Assembly (NCBI GenBank): GCA_025454405.1 | Contig: JALOON010000084.1 | Span: 29,658-93,657, forward strand | DNA from: Oscillatoriaceae cyanobacterium Prado104 | GTDB lineage: Bacteria; Cyanobacteriota; Cyanobacteriia; Cyanobacteriales; Microcoleaceae | Direction of reading: 5' to 3' | DNA length: 64,000 nt | Shown here: positions 44,440-53,800 of the stretch, piece by piece | Position numbering within the stretch: the first letter of the stretch is position 1 | How the letters are laid out: every line of letters starts with the position of its first letter | Made by a program: the position numbers and the translations under genes | Notes under the pieces: generated by a model | What the model saw: the letters and a program-made list of their open reading frames with translations, nothing else | Database searches by the model: none | What the model was told of the DNA's origin: nothing

Positions 44440-44505
44440 GGGTAGGGCGGGTTTTTAAGATTGTCAATTATGAGCCGGGATAGTTGGCGAACCCGCCCCT
44501 ACAGG
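44440..44505. repeat. GGGCGGGTT inverted repeat
   Basis: TAGGGCGGGTTTTTAAGATT at the left and TTGGCGAACCCGCCCCTAC at the right form an inverted repeat of about 60 bases with TTGTCAATTAT inside. The same element, in opposite orientation, is at 60655-60715. The surrounding gap (44384-44770) holds no convincing gene; a 66-codon frame at 44484-44684 has no support. Confidence 0.8.
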
Positions 44506-44770
44506 AATTGCGTTCGATTAAGGAGATAATTTTAATCGAAAATCCCAAATCGAAAATCGCTTATCTTCCTTATCTCCCCGATCGTACTGAACTGCTGGTT
44601 TCGCAAGATTTTTGCCAAAATTTTAAAATTTTGATTATCAACCTTATCTTCCCAACATTCCCAATTTCAGACTGCCACAATTAAAACATGAAACGAATGC
44701 GCGATCGAAAACAAGTTTAGCAGCCAAGCGTTCCTCAGTAAAGTAAAACCGCGATCGGGAGACAAATAAT

Positions 44771-45448
44771 ATGATTACTTCTCAGAAATGGCGTTCCGCA
44801 ACCGCAGCAATTCTCGCCCTCGGAATTGGAGTTACCACCGGCGCACCCTTGATAGTTGCCGCGCCCGCAGCAGCCCAACGAATTTCGGACTATGAGAGGG
44901 GAAGAATTTCGCAATTCGGTAGCGAAAGAGTTCCTTCAGGAACAGTAATTCCAGTGACCTATGAAAAAGACAAAGTTATCGTTACCAGTGATGAAAGAGC
45001 GCCTTTAACTCTCACAGTAGCCCGAGATATCCGCACTACTAACGGTAGAATAGTAATTCCAGCAGGCAGTCAAATAGTCGGCGAGTTGCAGCCAGTTAGA
45101 AGGGGGAGTAGAATAGGTACTCAATTTGTAGCTAGAGAGCTACTTGTCAGCCGCCGCCAACGCTATAGAATTGATGCAAATTCAGGAGTTATTACCCGCA
45201 CCGAAAGAGTGCAAAGAGGTGCGGGAACCGGTTCTATAGTCCAAAGTGCAGCATTAGGCGCAGCAGCAGCAGCAGCTTTAGCGGGAATCACCGGCGACAA
45301 AGCAATCGCTACTGAAGAAGTATTGGGCGGTGCCGGCGTCGGCGCTTTAGCCGGAGTATTGTTAGGGCGGCGGAGTGTTGATGTAATAGTAGTTCGGCCC
45401 GAAGAAGATTTGGATCTAAGATTGCGATCGGACATTGTGCTGCGGTAA
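44771..45448 (+). CDS. Hypothetical exported protein, glycine-zipper C-terminus
   Basis: The 225-residue protein has a signal peptide (AILALGIGVTTGAPLIVAAP, likely cleavage after AAAQ). The mature part begins RISDYERGRISQ, then a beta domain (VPSGTVIPVTYEKDKVIVTS; TNGRIVIPAGSQIVGELQPV). The C-terminus holds a Gly/Ala-rich helix pair (GAAAAAALAGITGD; GGAGVGALAGVLLGRR). The PAGSQIVGEL motif recalls TrbI/VirB10-type or periplasmic barrel proteins, but the similarity is short. The function is unknown; it is probably periplasmic or outer-membrane-associated. Confidence 0.75.
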   Translation: MITSQKWRSATAAILALGIGVTTGAPLIVAAPAAAQRISDYERGRISQFGSERVPSGTVIPVTYEKDKVIVTSDERAPLTLTVARDIRTTNGRIVIPAGSQIVGELQPVRRGSRIGTQFVARELLVSRRQRYRIDANSGVITRTERVQRGAGTGSIVQSAALGAAAAAALAGITGDKAIATEEVLGGAGVGALAGVLLGRRSVDVIVVRPEEDLDLRLRSDIVLR

Positions 45449-45491
45449 CATGAGATTCCGATCCCCCTAAATCCCCTTAACAAGAGAGACT

Positions 45492-45974
45492 TTGAGACTC
45501 TTTAAAACATTGTCGAGCGATAGCTTTTTCTCCCTCAATCATCCGCTAGGCACAGTATTAAGATTGTGCCTAGCTTTATTAGTTGGCGGAATCATCGGCT
45601 GGGAACGCGAACTCAGACACAAACCAGCGGGTTTGAGAACCCACATGCTAGTAAGTTTGGGTTCGGCACTGTTTGTTTTGATACCGCTAGCAATTGGTAA
45701 AAACGAAAACGAACGAGACGCCATAGAGCGCGTAATTCAAGGAATTGCAGCCGGAATTGGGTTTTTGGGAGGCGGAGAAATCCTGCGGCAATCCCAGCAG
45801 GAAATCGGCGAAGTTGAAGTACACGGGCTGACTTCGGCGGCGGCAATTTGGGTATCAGCAGCATTGGGAACTGCGGCAGGTTGCGGGTTGTGGGAATTGG
45901 CATTAATTGGTGCTTTGATATCGGTGTTTGTGTTGAGAGTAATTAAAGAATTAGAGCGCCGGAGTCGAAAATAA
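45492..45974 (+). CDS. MgtC/SapB family membrane protein
   Basis: The 160-residue protein has about four hydrophobic segments and the MgtC motif GGIIGWERELRHKPAGLRTH, then GIAAGIGFLGGGEIL and GLTSAAAIWVSAALG. MgtC proteins respond to low magnesium and acid stress and modulate membrane energetics. It starts 44 bases after the preceding gene across a CCCCCTAAATCCCC repeat fragment. Co-transcription is possible. Confidence 0.92.
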   Translation: MRLFKTLSSDSFFSLNHPLGTVLRLCLALLVGGIIGWERELRHKPAGLRTHMLVSLGSALFVLIPLAIGKNENERDAIERVIQGIAAGIGFLGGGEILRQSQQEIGEVEVHGLTSAAAIWVSAALGTAAGCGLWELALIGALISVFVLRVIKELERRSRK

Positions 45975-45975
45975 C

Positions 45976-46043
45976 AGTAAGGTGCGCACCGCTCACCCTA
46001 AACCTCTAAACGCAGTTAGTAAGGTGCGCACCGCGCACCCTAC
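45976..46043. repeat. Two GTGCGCACCGC repeat copies
   Basis: Imperfect copies of the AAGGTGCGCACCGCGCACCC family lie at 45976-46000 and 46018-46043, separated by 17 bases. The remainder of the gap up to trpS (46254) shows no gene. Confidence 0.7.
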
Positions 46044-46253
46044 TTTTCATCCTATGATAACTGGTTATAACTTCCAGTCTGTACCTGGAAACCATGTTCA
46101 GAGGCTCTGCCTCGTTTGCTGTGCTATTTATTCGGAGGTAAGCGCGATCGAGCGGGCCACTTCCCCAAGGTTTTTGTGAATTTTAATAAACCGGATCTTA
46201 AATCATTATTACGTGTCAATATAGGAATGTGAGTTCAATTCTCGTCTTTCCTC

Positions 46254-47264
46254 ATGAGCAAGCAGCGCGTTCTATCAGGAGTTCAGCCAACAGGCAACCT
46301 TCACCTAGGTAATTATCTCGGTGCGATTCGCAACTGGGTAGAAATTCAAAGTCAATACGAAAACTACTTTTGCGTAGTCGATTTGCACGCGATTACCGCA
46401 CCGCACAACCCCGCAACTCTAGCTTCTGACAGCTACACGATCGCGGCTCTTTATTTAGCTTGCGGGATCGATTTAAAATATTCTACCATTTTCATTCAAT
46501 CCCACGTTCCCGCTCACACAGAATTAGCTTGGTTGCTGAACTGCATTACTCCGATTAACTGGCTCGAAGATATGATTCAGTTTAAAGAAAAAGCAGTCAA
46601 ACAAGGAGAAAATGTTAACGCCGGCTTGTTGAATTATCCCGTATTGATGGCAGCGGATATTTTGCTTTACGATGCCGATAAAGTTCCTGTTGGGGAAGAC
46701 CAAAAACAGCATTTAGAACTCACTCGCGATTTAGTTATCAGATTGAACCACCAATTCGGCACGCCCGAAAAGCCTGTTTTGAAACTACCGGAACCGCTAA
46801 TTCGGACTGACGGTGCGAGGGTAATGAGTTTGACTGACGGCACTCGCAAAATGTCGAAATCCGACCCTTCCGAACAAAGTAGAATTAGTTTGTTAGATTC
46901 GCCAGATACAATTAGCAAAAAAATCAAGCGCTGCAAAACAGATGCGGTGCGCGGTTTAACTTTCGACGACCCCGATCGCCCCGAAGCGAGAAACTTACTA
47001 ACATTATATCTTTTGCTTTCCGGCAAAACTAAAGAAGAAGTTGCAGCCGAATGTCAAGATATGGGTTGGGGACAATTCAAGCCGCTGCTGACAGAAACCA
47101 CAATTAATGCACTCAAACCAATTCAAGATAAATACAAAGAAATTATGGACGATCGAACTTATTTAGAATCAGTCCTGCGTGGCGGCAAAGAACAAGCAGA
47201 AACCATTGCCAACCAAACCCTAACAAAGGTAAAAAAAGCTTTCGGTTATTCTCTACCTCTTTAG
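46254..47264 (+). CDS. trpS: Tryptophanyl-tRNA synthetase
   Basis: The 336-residue class I synthetase has the HIGH-type motif NLHLGNYLG near residue 16 and the KMSKS loop (GTRKMSKSDPSE). The sequence SGVQPTGNLHLGN begins four residues after the ATG. It charges tRNA-Trp with tryptophan. The length is that of the compact bacterial enzyme. It has no operon partner and is followed by GGGCATC repeats. Confidence 0.98.
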   Translation: MSKQRVLSGVQPTGNLHLGNYLGAIRNWVEIQSQYENYFCVVDLHAITAPHNPATLASDSYTIAALYLACGIDLKYSTIFIQSHVPAHTELAWLLNCITPINWLEDMIQFKEKAVKQGENVNAGLLNYPVLMAADILLYDADKVPVGEDQKQHLELTRDLVIRLNHQFGTPEKPVLKLPEPLIRTDGARVMSLTDGTRKMSKSDPSEQSRISLLDSPDTISKKIKRCKTDAVRGLTFDDPDRPEARNLLTLYLLLSGKTKEEVAAECQDMGWGQFKPLLTETTINALKPIQDKYKEIMDDRTYLESVLRGGKEQAETIANQTLTKVKKAFGYSLPL

Positions 47265-47280
47265 CAATTAGTAATGGGGA

Positions 47281-47458
47281 CGGGGCATCGGGCATCGGGC
47301 ATCGGGCATTGGGAATAGGGCATTGGGCATTGGTTATTATCACCAACTACTGACCTTTCTTCCTTCTTCCCTCTTCATTTTTTCCTCTTTCTTCTTCCTT
47401 CTTCCCTCTTCCTTCTTCCCTCTTCCTTCTTCCTTCTTCCTTCTTCCTTCTTCCTTCA
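47281..47458. repeat. GGGCATC repeats and CTTCTTCC pyrimidine tract
   Basis: GGGCATCGGGCATCGGGCAT-type heptamers (47283-47333) are followed by a roughly 105-base CTTCTTCC/CTTCCCTCTT tract (47352-47458). The tract ends eight bases before the ATG of the reductase gene, so the leader has no ordinary Shine-Dalgarno. Confidence 0.85.
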
Positions 47459-47465
47459 AAAAATC

Positions 47466-48356
47466 ATGAACCGTTTTCGCAAAGCTTGCACCACTCCCGG
47501 AGAATTTATAATCACCGCCGAAATTACTCCCCCAAAAGGCGGCGATATGACACACACGATCGCGATGGCTGAAGTTCTCAAAAACAGAGTTCACGCGATT
47601 AACATTACCGACGGGAGTCGTGCAGTTTTGCGAATGTGTCCGCTAGCAGTTTCGGCAATTTTATTGCAGCATGGAATCGAACCGATTTGTCAAATTGCTT
47701 GCCGCGATCGCAATCAAATCGGTCTCCAAGCAGATATCATGGGAGCCCACGCATTAGGTATTCGCAACGTACTAGCACTTACCGGCGATCCAGTCAAAGC
47801 AGGCGATCATCCCAAAGCTAGAAGCGTGTTTGATTTTGAATCAGTCAGGCTGCTGCAAGCCATTCAAAAAATGAACGGCGGTACTGACTGGAACGACAAA
47901 CCTTTAACAGACGGAATTACCGATTTATTTGCCGGGGCTGCTGTCGATCCGCAGAGTTCTAGTTGGTCGGGTTTGCAACGTCGATTTGAGAAAAAATTAG
48001 CAGCGGGAGCTCAATTTTTTCAAAGTCAATTAGTGACAGATTTTGAAATTTTGGATAAATTTATGCACAACGTTGCTGCTGGTTGCAACAAGCCAATTTT
48101 AGCAGGAATCTTTCTGTTAAAGTCGGCTAAAAATGCGGAATTTATCAAAAAGAACGTACCGGGAGTTCACATTCCCCAAGAGACGATCGACCGTTTGGCA
48201 AAAGCAGAACACCCGTTGCAGGAAGGCGTAAAAATTGCAGCCGAACAAGTTAAGCTAGCGCGGCAACTCTGTCACGGAGTTCACATGATGGCAGTCAAGC
48301 GAGAAGATTTAATACCTCAAATATTGGATTTGGCAGGAATCGAGCCGATCGGCTAA
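47466..48356 (+). CDS. metF: Methylenetetrahydrofolate reductase family protein
   Basis: The 296-residue protein has the MTHFR fold signature EITPPKGGD near residue 20, HAINITDGSRAVLRM, QIACRDRNQIGLQADIMGAH and NVLALTGDPVKAGDHP. The enzyme reduces methylenetetrahydrofolate to methyltetrahydrofolate with FADH2 and NAD(P)H, for methionine synthesis. It lies alone, with the pyrimidine tract as leader. The symbol reflects the family; an unusual subfamily role is possible. Confidence 0.85.
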   Translation: MNRFRKACTTPGEFIITAEITPPKGGDMTHTIAMAEVLKNRVHAINITDGSRAVLRMCPLAVSAILLQHGIEPICQIACRDRNQIGLQADIMGAHALGIRNVLALTGDPVKAGDHPKARSVFDFESVRLLQAIQKMNGGTDWNDKPLTDGITDLFAGAAVDPQSSSWSGLQRRFEKKLAAGAQFFQSQLVTDFEILDKFMHNVAAGCNKPILAGIFLLKSAKNAEFIKKNVPGVHIPQETIDRLAKAEHPLQEGVKIAAEQVKLARQLCHGVHMMAVKREDLIPQILDLAGIEPIG

Positions 48357-48397
48357 AATTGAATAATTGTTAGAATTTTGAAATCAACAGGAAAGTC

Positions 48398-48997
48398 ATG
48401 GTTCAAACAGCAGACAATCCCGCAGTTTCTGCCGCAGCCGAACAGCATTTTATTTTGCACGGCTTGACTTGGCAGCAATTCAAAACAATTCAAGCTAGTT
48501 TTGAAGGAGTGCCGAACGTGCGATTGTTTTACTGGGAAGGAGTGTTAGAAATTGTGACAATTAATAAACCTCACGAGGAAACTCGATGTTTGATGGCAGC
48601 ACTACTGGTGGATTTTTTTAAAATTAAAAGAATACAATTTTTTCCCAGTGGTGCTTACAGCCAGATAGTTGAGGGAAAAGTCGAGTATCAGTCAGATTTG
48701 TCTTATTGCTTCGAGACTAGAAAAGATGTTCCCGATCTGTGTATTGAGATAGTAATTACTAGCGGGAGTCCGATTAAACTTCGGAAATACCGACAGATGG
48801 GTGTGCGGGAAGTCTGGTTTTGGGAAGACGGCACACTAGAACTATATCATTTGCGAGAACAGGGTTACGAGCGGATATCCAGCAGCGAATTTCTGCCAGA
48901 GTTAGACTTGTCTTTGCTGAAGCGCTGCATTTTATTTGCTTCACCTTTGGATGCGTTGGAAGAGTTTACTAGAGGAATGAACAGTCCGCAAAATTGA
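48398..48997 (+). CDS. Uma2 family (PD-(D/E)XK-like) putative endonuclease
   Basis: The 199-residue protein has the Uma2 pattern NVRLFYWEGVLEIVTINKPH, EYQSDLSY (Asp), PDLCIEIVITSGSP (Glu) and LRKYRQMGVREVWFWE. These fit the PDDEXK-like fold of the Uma2 family, numerous in cyanobacteria and of uncertain function. It sits between metF and the MuiA-like gene, 51 bases before the latter. A second Uma2 gene in the window (60786-61183) is broken. Confidence 0.88.
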   Translation: MVQTADNPAVSAAAEQHFILHGLTWQQFKTIQASFEGVPNVRLFYWEGVLEIVTINKPHEETRCLMAALLVDFFKIKRIQFFPSGAYSQIVEGKVEYQSDLSYCFETRKDVPDLCIEIVITSGSPIKLRKYRQMGVREVWFWEDGTLELYHLREQGYERISSSEFLPELDLSLLKRCILFASPLDALEEFTRGMNSPQN

Positions 48998-49048
48998 TGA
49001 GCGAATTACCTCTAGCAATAAAAGATTTTCGTAAAGGCATTAGTAAAA

Positions 49049-50704
49049 ATGACTGATTCTGATTTACTCGATCGCAACAATATCAAAGCTGTAGATACCA
49101 GCATTTCAGAAGTTACAGTTTACACCGATCGCGCGCGCATCACGCGGCGCGGTACGGTATCGCTGACAGGAAACGAGCGAGAATTAACAATCGCATCTCT
49201 GCCTGCTTGCATCGAAACCGAGTCAGTAAGAGCAACCGGTTCCGGTACAGTTGCCGTGCGGATTTTGGGAGTGCGCAGCGAGAGAATTTACACTAGCGAA
49301 CCTGCGGTCGATCGCATTGCCGAATTAACCCAACAAATCCAAGAATTAGAAACTCAAAAAAGGGCAGTAGAAGAACAAATATCGTCGCGCAGAATTCAAC
49401 TCAAATTTGTCGAAAACCTCAGCGAAAAAAGCGTTGCTTCCTTTGCCAGCAGCATTGCAAAACAGCAAATCGGTTTGAACGAAACTGCGGACTTGCTAAC
49501 ATTTTTAGGCAGCAATTACAAGAAATATATAAGTGCGATCGGGCAACTGGAAATACAGCGGAATGAATTAGACAAGCAAATCAAAGCAGTGCGCCAGCAA
49601 TTGCAGCAAATACAAAGACCCAATTACCAGCAAACTTTTAACATCATTGTCGCCGTAGAACCAAGCGGTAGCGGGAGTTTTGACCTCGAAATTTCCTATG
49701 TAGCAATGCAAGCTTATTGGACGCCACTTTACGATTTGCGAGTGAAAACTAGCAACAATCAGATCGAACTCTATTACCTAGCCGAAGTCAACCAAAATAC
49801 GGGCGAAGATTGGACGGGAGTAGCGCTAAATTTATCCACAGCCAAGCCTGGAATGGGAACGCTACCGCCTAAATTAGAACCCTGGTATGTCGATATTCTT
49901 CGCCCAAAATTGCCTCCAGCAGCAGAGTTTTACAAGAAGCCGCGAATGGCAATGCGAAGTGCGGAATTAGAGGATGCTGAATACGATGCAAACGAAGTAA
50001 CAATCCTCGCGAGAGGTTCTCTGGGCGCTACTGCCGCACCCGAACCGATCGAAGCTGAAACAGCTACTGCTAACATATCCAGAGAAGGCAGTACCGTCTC
50101 GTTTCAAGTAGGCGGAAATAGCAATATTCCCAGCGACGGCAACCCGCACAAAGTCACTATTTTCAGCGACAATTACCCGTCTCAACCAGAATACATCGCC
50201 ATGCCGCGTTTAGTCAGTTTCGCTTATTTGCAAGCAATTGTTACCAATCCGATGACAGGTGCAACCCTGCTGCCCGGAACAGCAAATATCTTTCGCGACA
50301 ACACATTTGTGGGTACAGTACCGTTAGAAAACATATCTCCTGGGCAAGAATTCAAACTAAATTTAGGAATCGATGAGGGATTAAAAATAGAGCGGGAATT
50401 AGTAGAAAGACAAGTCGATAAAAAACTGATCGGCAACCAGCGCCGCACGAGTTACGCTTACCGTTTGATGGTAACAAACTTGCAGCAAGTACCAGCAAAC
50501 CTGACAGTAAAAGAACAACTTCCAGTCAGTCGCAACGAGCAAATTAAAGTGAGGTTAACTCTCACCAATCCCAAGATTGTACCCGGTGAAATGGGACTGT
50601 TAGAATGGGAAATTTCTCTACCACCGCAAGCCAAACAAGAGTTATATTACCAATTTGTGGTCGAACATCCCCCTGAATTAAAAGTAATGGGTTTAGAGAT
50701 TTGA
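49049..50704 (+). CDS. MuiA family protein (DUF4139/DUF4140)
   Basis: The 551-residue protein has an N-terminal DUF4140 part (SEVTVYTDRARITRRGTVSL), a coiled coil at about residues 85-190 (ELTQQIQELETQKRAVEEQI) and a DUF4139 beta domain (LEISYVAMQAYWTPLYDLRV; PGMGTLPPKLEPWYVDILRP). It ends with KQELYYQFVVEHPPELKVMG. MuiA was named as a mucoidy inhibitor; the biochemical role is unclear. No signal peptide is visible. A cluster of GATCCCCC hairpins follows the stop. Confidence 0.88.
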   Translation: MTDSDLLDRNNIKAVDTSISEVTVYTDRARITRRGTVSLTGNERELTIASLPACIETESVRATGSGTVAVRILGVRSERIYTSEPAVDRIAELTQQIQELETQKRAVEEQISSRRIQLKFVENLSEKSVASFASSIAKQQIGLNETADLLTFLGSNYKKYISAIGQLEIQRNELDKQIKAVRQQLQQIQRPNYQQTFNIIVAVEPSGSGSFDLEISYVAMQAYWTPLYDLRVKTSNNQIELYYLAEVNQNTGEDWTGVALNLSTAKPGMGTLPPKLEPWYVDILRPKLPPAAEFYKKPRMAMRSAELEDAEYDANEVTILARGSLGATAAPEPIEAETATANISREGSTVSFQVGGNSNIPSDGNPHKVTIFSDNYPSQPEYIAMPRLVSFAYLQAIVTNPMTGATLLPGTANIFRDNTFVGTVPLENISPGQEFKLNLGIDEGLKIERELVERQVDKKLIGNQRRTSYAYRLMVTNLQQVPANLTVKEQLPVSRNEQIKVRLTLTNPKIVPGEMGLLEWEISLPPQAKQELYYQFVVEHPPELKVMGLEI

Positions 50705-50862
50705 TCCCCCTAAATCCCCCTTAAAAAGGGGGACTTTGAGAGCAATTCCTATCTCCATTCTTAAGGAGGGACTTTGAGAGCAATTCCTATCTCCATTCTT
50801 AAGGGGAAACTTTGAGAGCAATTCCGGTCCCCCCCTTCTTAAGCTAGGGGGGATAGTCCCAT
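50703..50862. repeat. Three-part GATCCCCC / AGGGGGACTTTGAGAGC hairpin cluster
   Basis: Three related segments, each with ACTTTGAGAGCAATTCC and a C-run/G-run hairpin, fill the convergent gap between the MuiA-like gene and the large kinase. Folded RNA from either strand could act as a transcription stop for both. Confidence 0.8.
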
Positions 50863-50867
50863 TAGTT

Positions 50868-53800
50868 TCAACCGCCGACTTTTCCCAACGGAATAGTTAT
50901 TACAAATTCCGTACCTTTTCCCAACTCAGAAATACATTCGATCGCCCCTCCATGTTTCTCAACAACAATCTGATAGCTAATTGACAAACCCAACCCAGTA
51001 CCTTTACCCTCCGGTTTAGTCGTAAAAAACGGTTCAAACAATTTACACCGCGTTACTTCATCCATCCCCGGCCCATTATCCTTAATCCGAATCACCGCAA
51101 ACTTTTCAACCTTCGCACCTCTCCTTTCTCCCTTAATTTCCTCCTGATTTCCTGTGCCAACTTCCTGCTTAATTGCATCGGTTACATCCACTGCATCCGC
51201 TACAAAATCTGTTGCGGAACCTTCCTTTATTTCAGTACAAATTGCGATAATATTTGGATGCTTTTCAATTTCATGGTAAGTGCGATCGGCATTAAATTCA
51301 TCCAAAGCATCGATCGCATTCGAGAGCAAATTCATAAACACCTGATTGAGTTGTCCGCTGTAACATTCAACTGCTGGCAAATCACCGTATTCTTTGATTA
51401 CTTGAATTGTCGGACGTTCCGGTTTAGCTTTCAAGCGGTGCTGTAAAATCATCAACGTAGTTTCGATGCCTGCATGAATGTCAGTCGGTTTTTTCTCAAT
51501 ACCGTCAACGCGAGAGAAATTCCGCAATGATTGCATGATATCGCGAATGCGATCGATTCCTACCTGCATCGAACCGAGCATATTCGGCAAATCTTCCAGT
51601 AGATAATCGGCTTCCATATCTTCTGCTGCTTCTGCAATTTCCGGCACCGGATTCGGATAGTTTTTCTGGTAAAGTTCCAGCAGGCAAATTAAATCTTTTA
51701 CGTAATCGTTAGTGTGGTGGAGATTGCCGGAAATAAAGCTCACAGGGTTATTGACTTCGTGCGCGACTCCTGCTACTAACTGCCCCAAGCTTGAGATTTT
51801 TTCCGTTTGCACGAGTTGAGATTGAGTTTGCTGCAATTTGTGCAAAGATTGTGTTAGCTGGTGCGACTTTTCTTGTTCTTGTGCGTAGAGTCTAGCATTT
51901 TCCAGGACGATCGCAACTTGGGAAGTCAGCACTTTTACAACTTGCAATCTTTCCGCAGGAAATGCACCAGCAGCCAAACTATTTTCTAAATATAAAATCC
52001 CCGTGAGTTTGCCCTGATAGCTGACTGGGCTGCAAAGAATCGAGCCGGGTTTGCGACTGACAATATACGGATCGGATGCAAACAAGCCATCTGAAACTGC
52101 ATTGTTCACAACCAAATCTTTTTGAGTTCTGGCTGCATAATTGACGATCGAAACTGGCAAATCTTCACAGCTTTCAACGGGAACAGCTTGCAAGACAACC
52201 GCTTGCTTTTGCTCGGCAGTACAAGCGGCTTCGATCGATAATTTGCCATTTTTGTAGAGCATCAGTACAGCTTTTTGAGCCGCAGCATTTTCCAACAAAA
52301 TCTCGATCGATCGAGCGAGCAACTTATCCAGAACTATTTCGCTGGTAATCGCTTGAGATGCTTTGATTAATGTACCGATATCCAAAATTTTGCCAAAATC
52401 GCCGTTGGTGGTTGTTGTTGTGGCGGTAACAGTTAAGTCGCGGCTTTTGGTTTCTTGAGTCAGGGTTTGGGCGACTAATTGAGGATACCTGGCTTCTAAA
52501 TCTTTAACTTTCGCGATCGCTCCCCAGTGGATGTAACCGTAGTAAGATTCTGTGAGATAAACTAGAGCAATTTTGTCTTTTTTACGAGATAAATAAAACT
52601 CGGCTGCCAGTTCGTTAGCGATTGCTGCTTCCTGGATGTATCCCTGTTCTGTTGCTCCTTGAATAGCTTTGTCATAATAATCTGCTGCTTCCCAGTTTCT
52701 ACCTAAAACACGAGCTGTTTCAGCCTCTACCAAATCGTACTTGTGCTGGTAATTCATCGGAGCGTGGTGCGCCCATTTTTGCATCTTTTCCTGATTTTCT
52801 GCTACTTGCATCAAGTATTTTTCTTGTGTGGCACTGCCAGCAGTTGGATAGACAGCGAGGAGTGCCAAGGAATAGTAAAAATTCTGAGCAGCAATAGGCG
52901 ACCAACTGCCTACCGATTGCACGTATTTTATAGATAATGCAGCGCTGTTAACCGCACTGTTAAAGTCTTTAAACAAATAGGAAAGCATGGATTTAATGAA
53001 ATGGATGCTAAACAGCACCCAGCCATCATTAATCGCTTCCCATTCCGGCAGCATAGTGGATTCATCAAAAGCCTCACCAATCAAACGACAATTATCTGCT
53101 GCCAAACCCCGTAAATTTAAACTCATTTGTCTCCATAGACTGATGTTGGAGGCAACATAATCATTTTTTACCTCGCGCATCAAGTAAAAGTATTCCGCTT
53201 GCTTCTGTTCTACAACATCAAGATTTTCTCCTGTAAACAATAGAGAGTTGCAGTAGTTCAAAGCGCAATATCCGCCAAAAATCAAATTGCCAGCTTCCAG
53301 ACCGCTTTGAAACCCTTCCTGTAAAGCAGCAAAACTTTCTCGCAAGTGTTCTTTCCAGGGTTGAATGCAACCATTAAACATATTGTAAATTTCGCATTTC
53401 ATGGCATTGACGCCGTATTTTTCCAACAACTTCACAGACAGTTGTCCGGCATGATATCCTTTTTCAATTTCTCCCATGCCACCGCACAAAACTATGCCAT
53501 AAGAACTGTATGAAAAAGCAGTCAGCGGTGAATAACCTTCTTCCATACACAGCTTAATTTGAGCCAAGATAATAGGCAATAAAATTTCAGGCTTTTGTAA
53601 CAAGGCCGGCGGAATAATTGACACGAGAAGCCGCAGAGTTGCCAGTCGTTCGGGGTCTGTCATTTGTGGCAAATTATTCACTTCTTCCAGCAGCGGCATT
53701 TGTACTTCCAGACGGGCGCAATCCAGAATGTCTGATAGAGAGACGCCCATAAGTTCCAAAGCTTGCAGTCCGGCATCTATAGCTTTTAAAGACTGACTTT

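Noticed and set aside
44484..44684. 66-codon plus-strand frame after the sugar kinase
   Set aside because: It begins inside a dispersed inverted repeat and has no recognisable domain or ribosome site.
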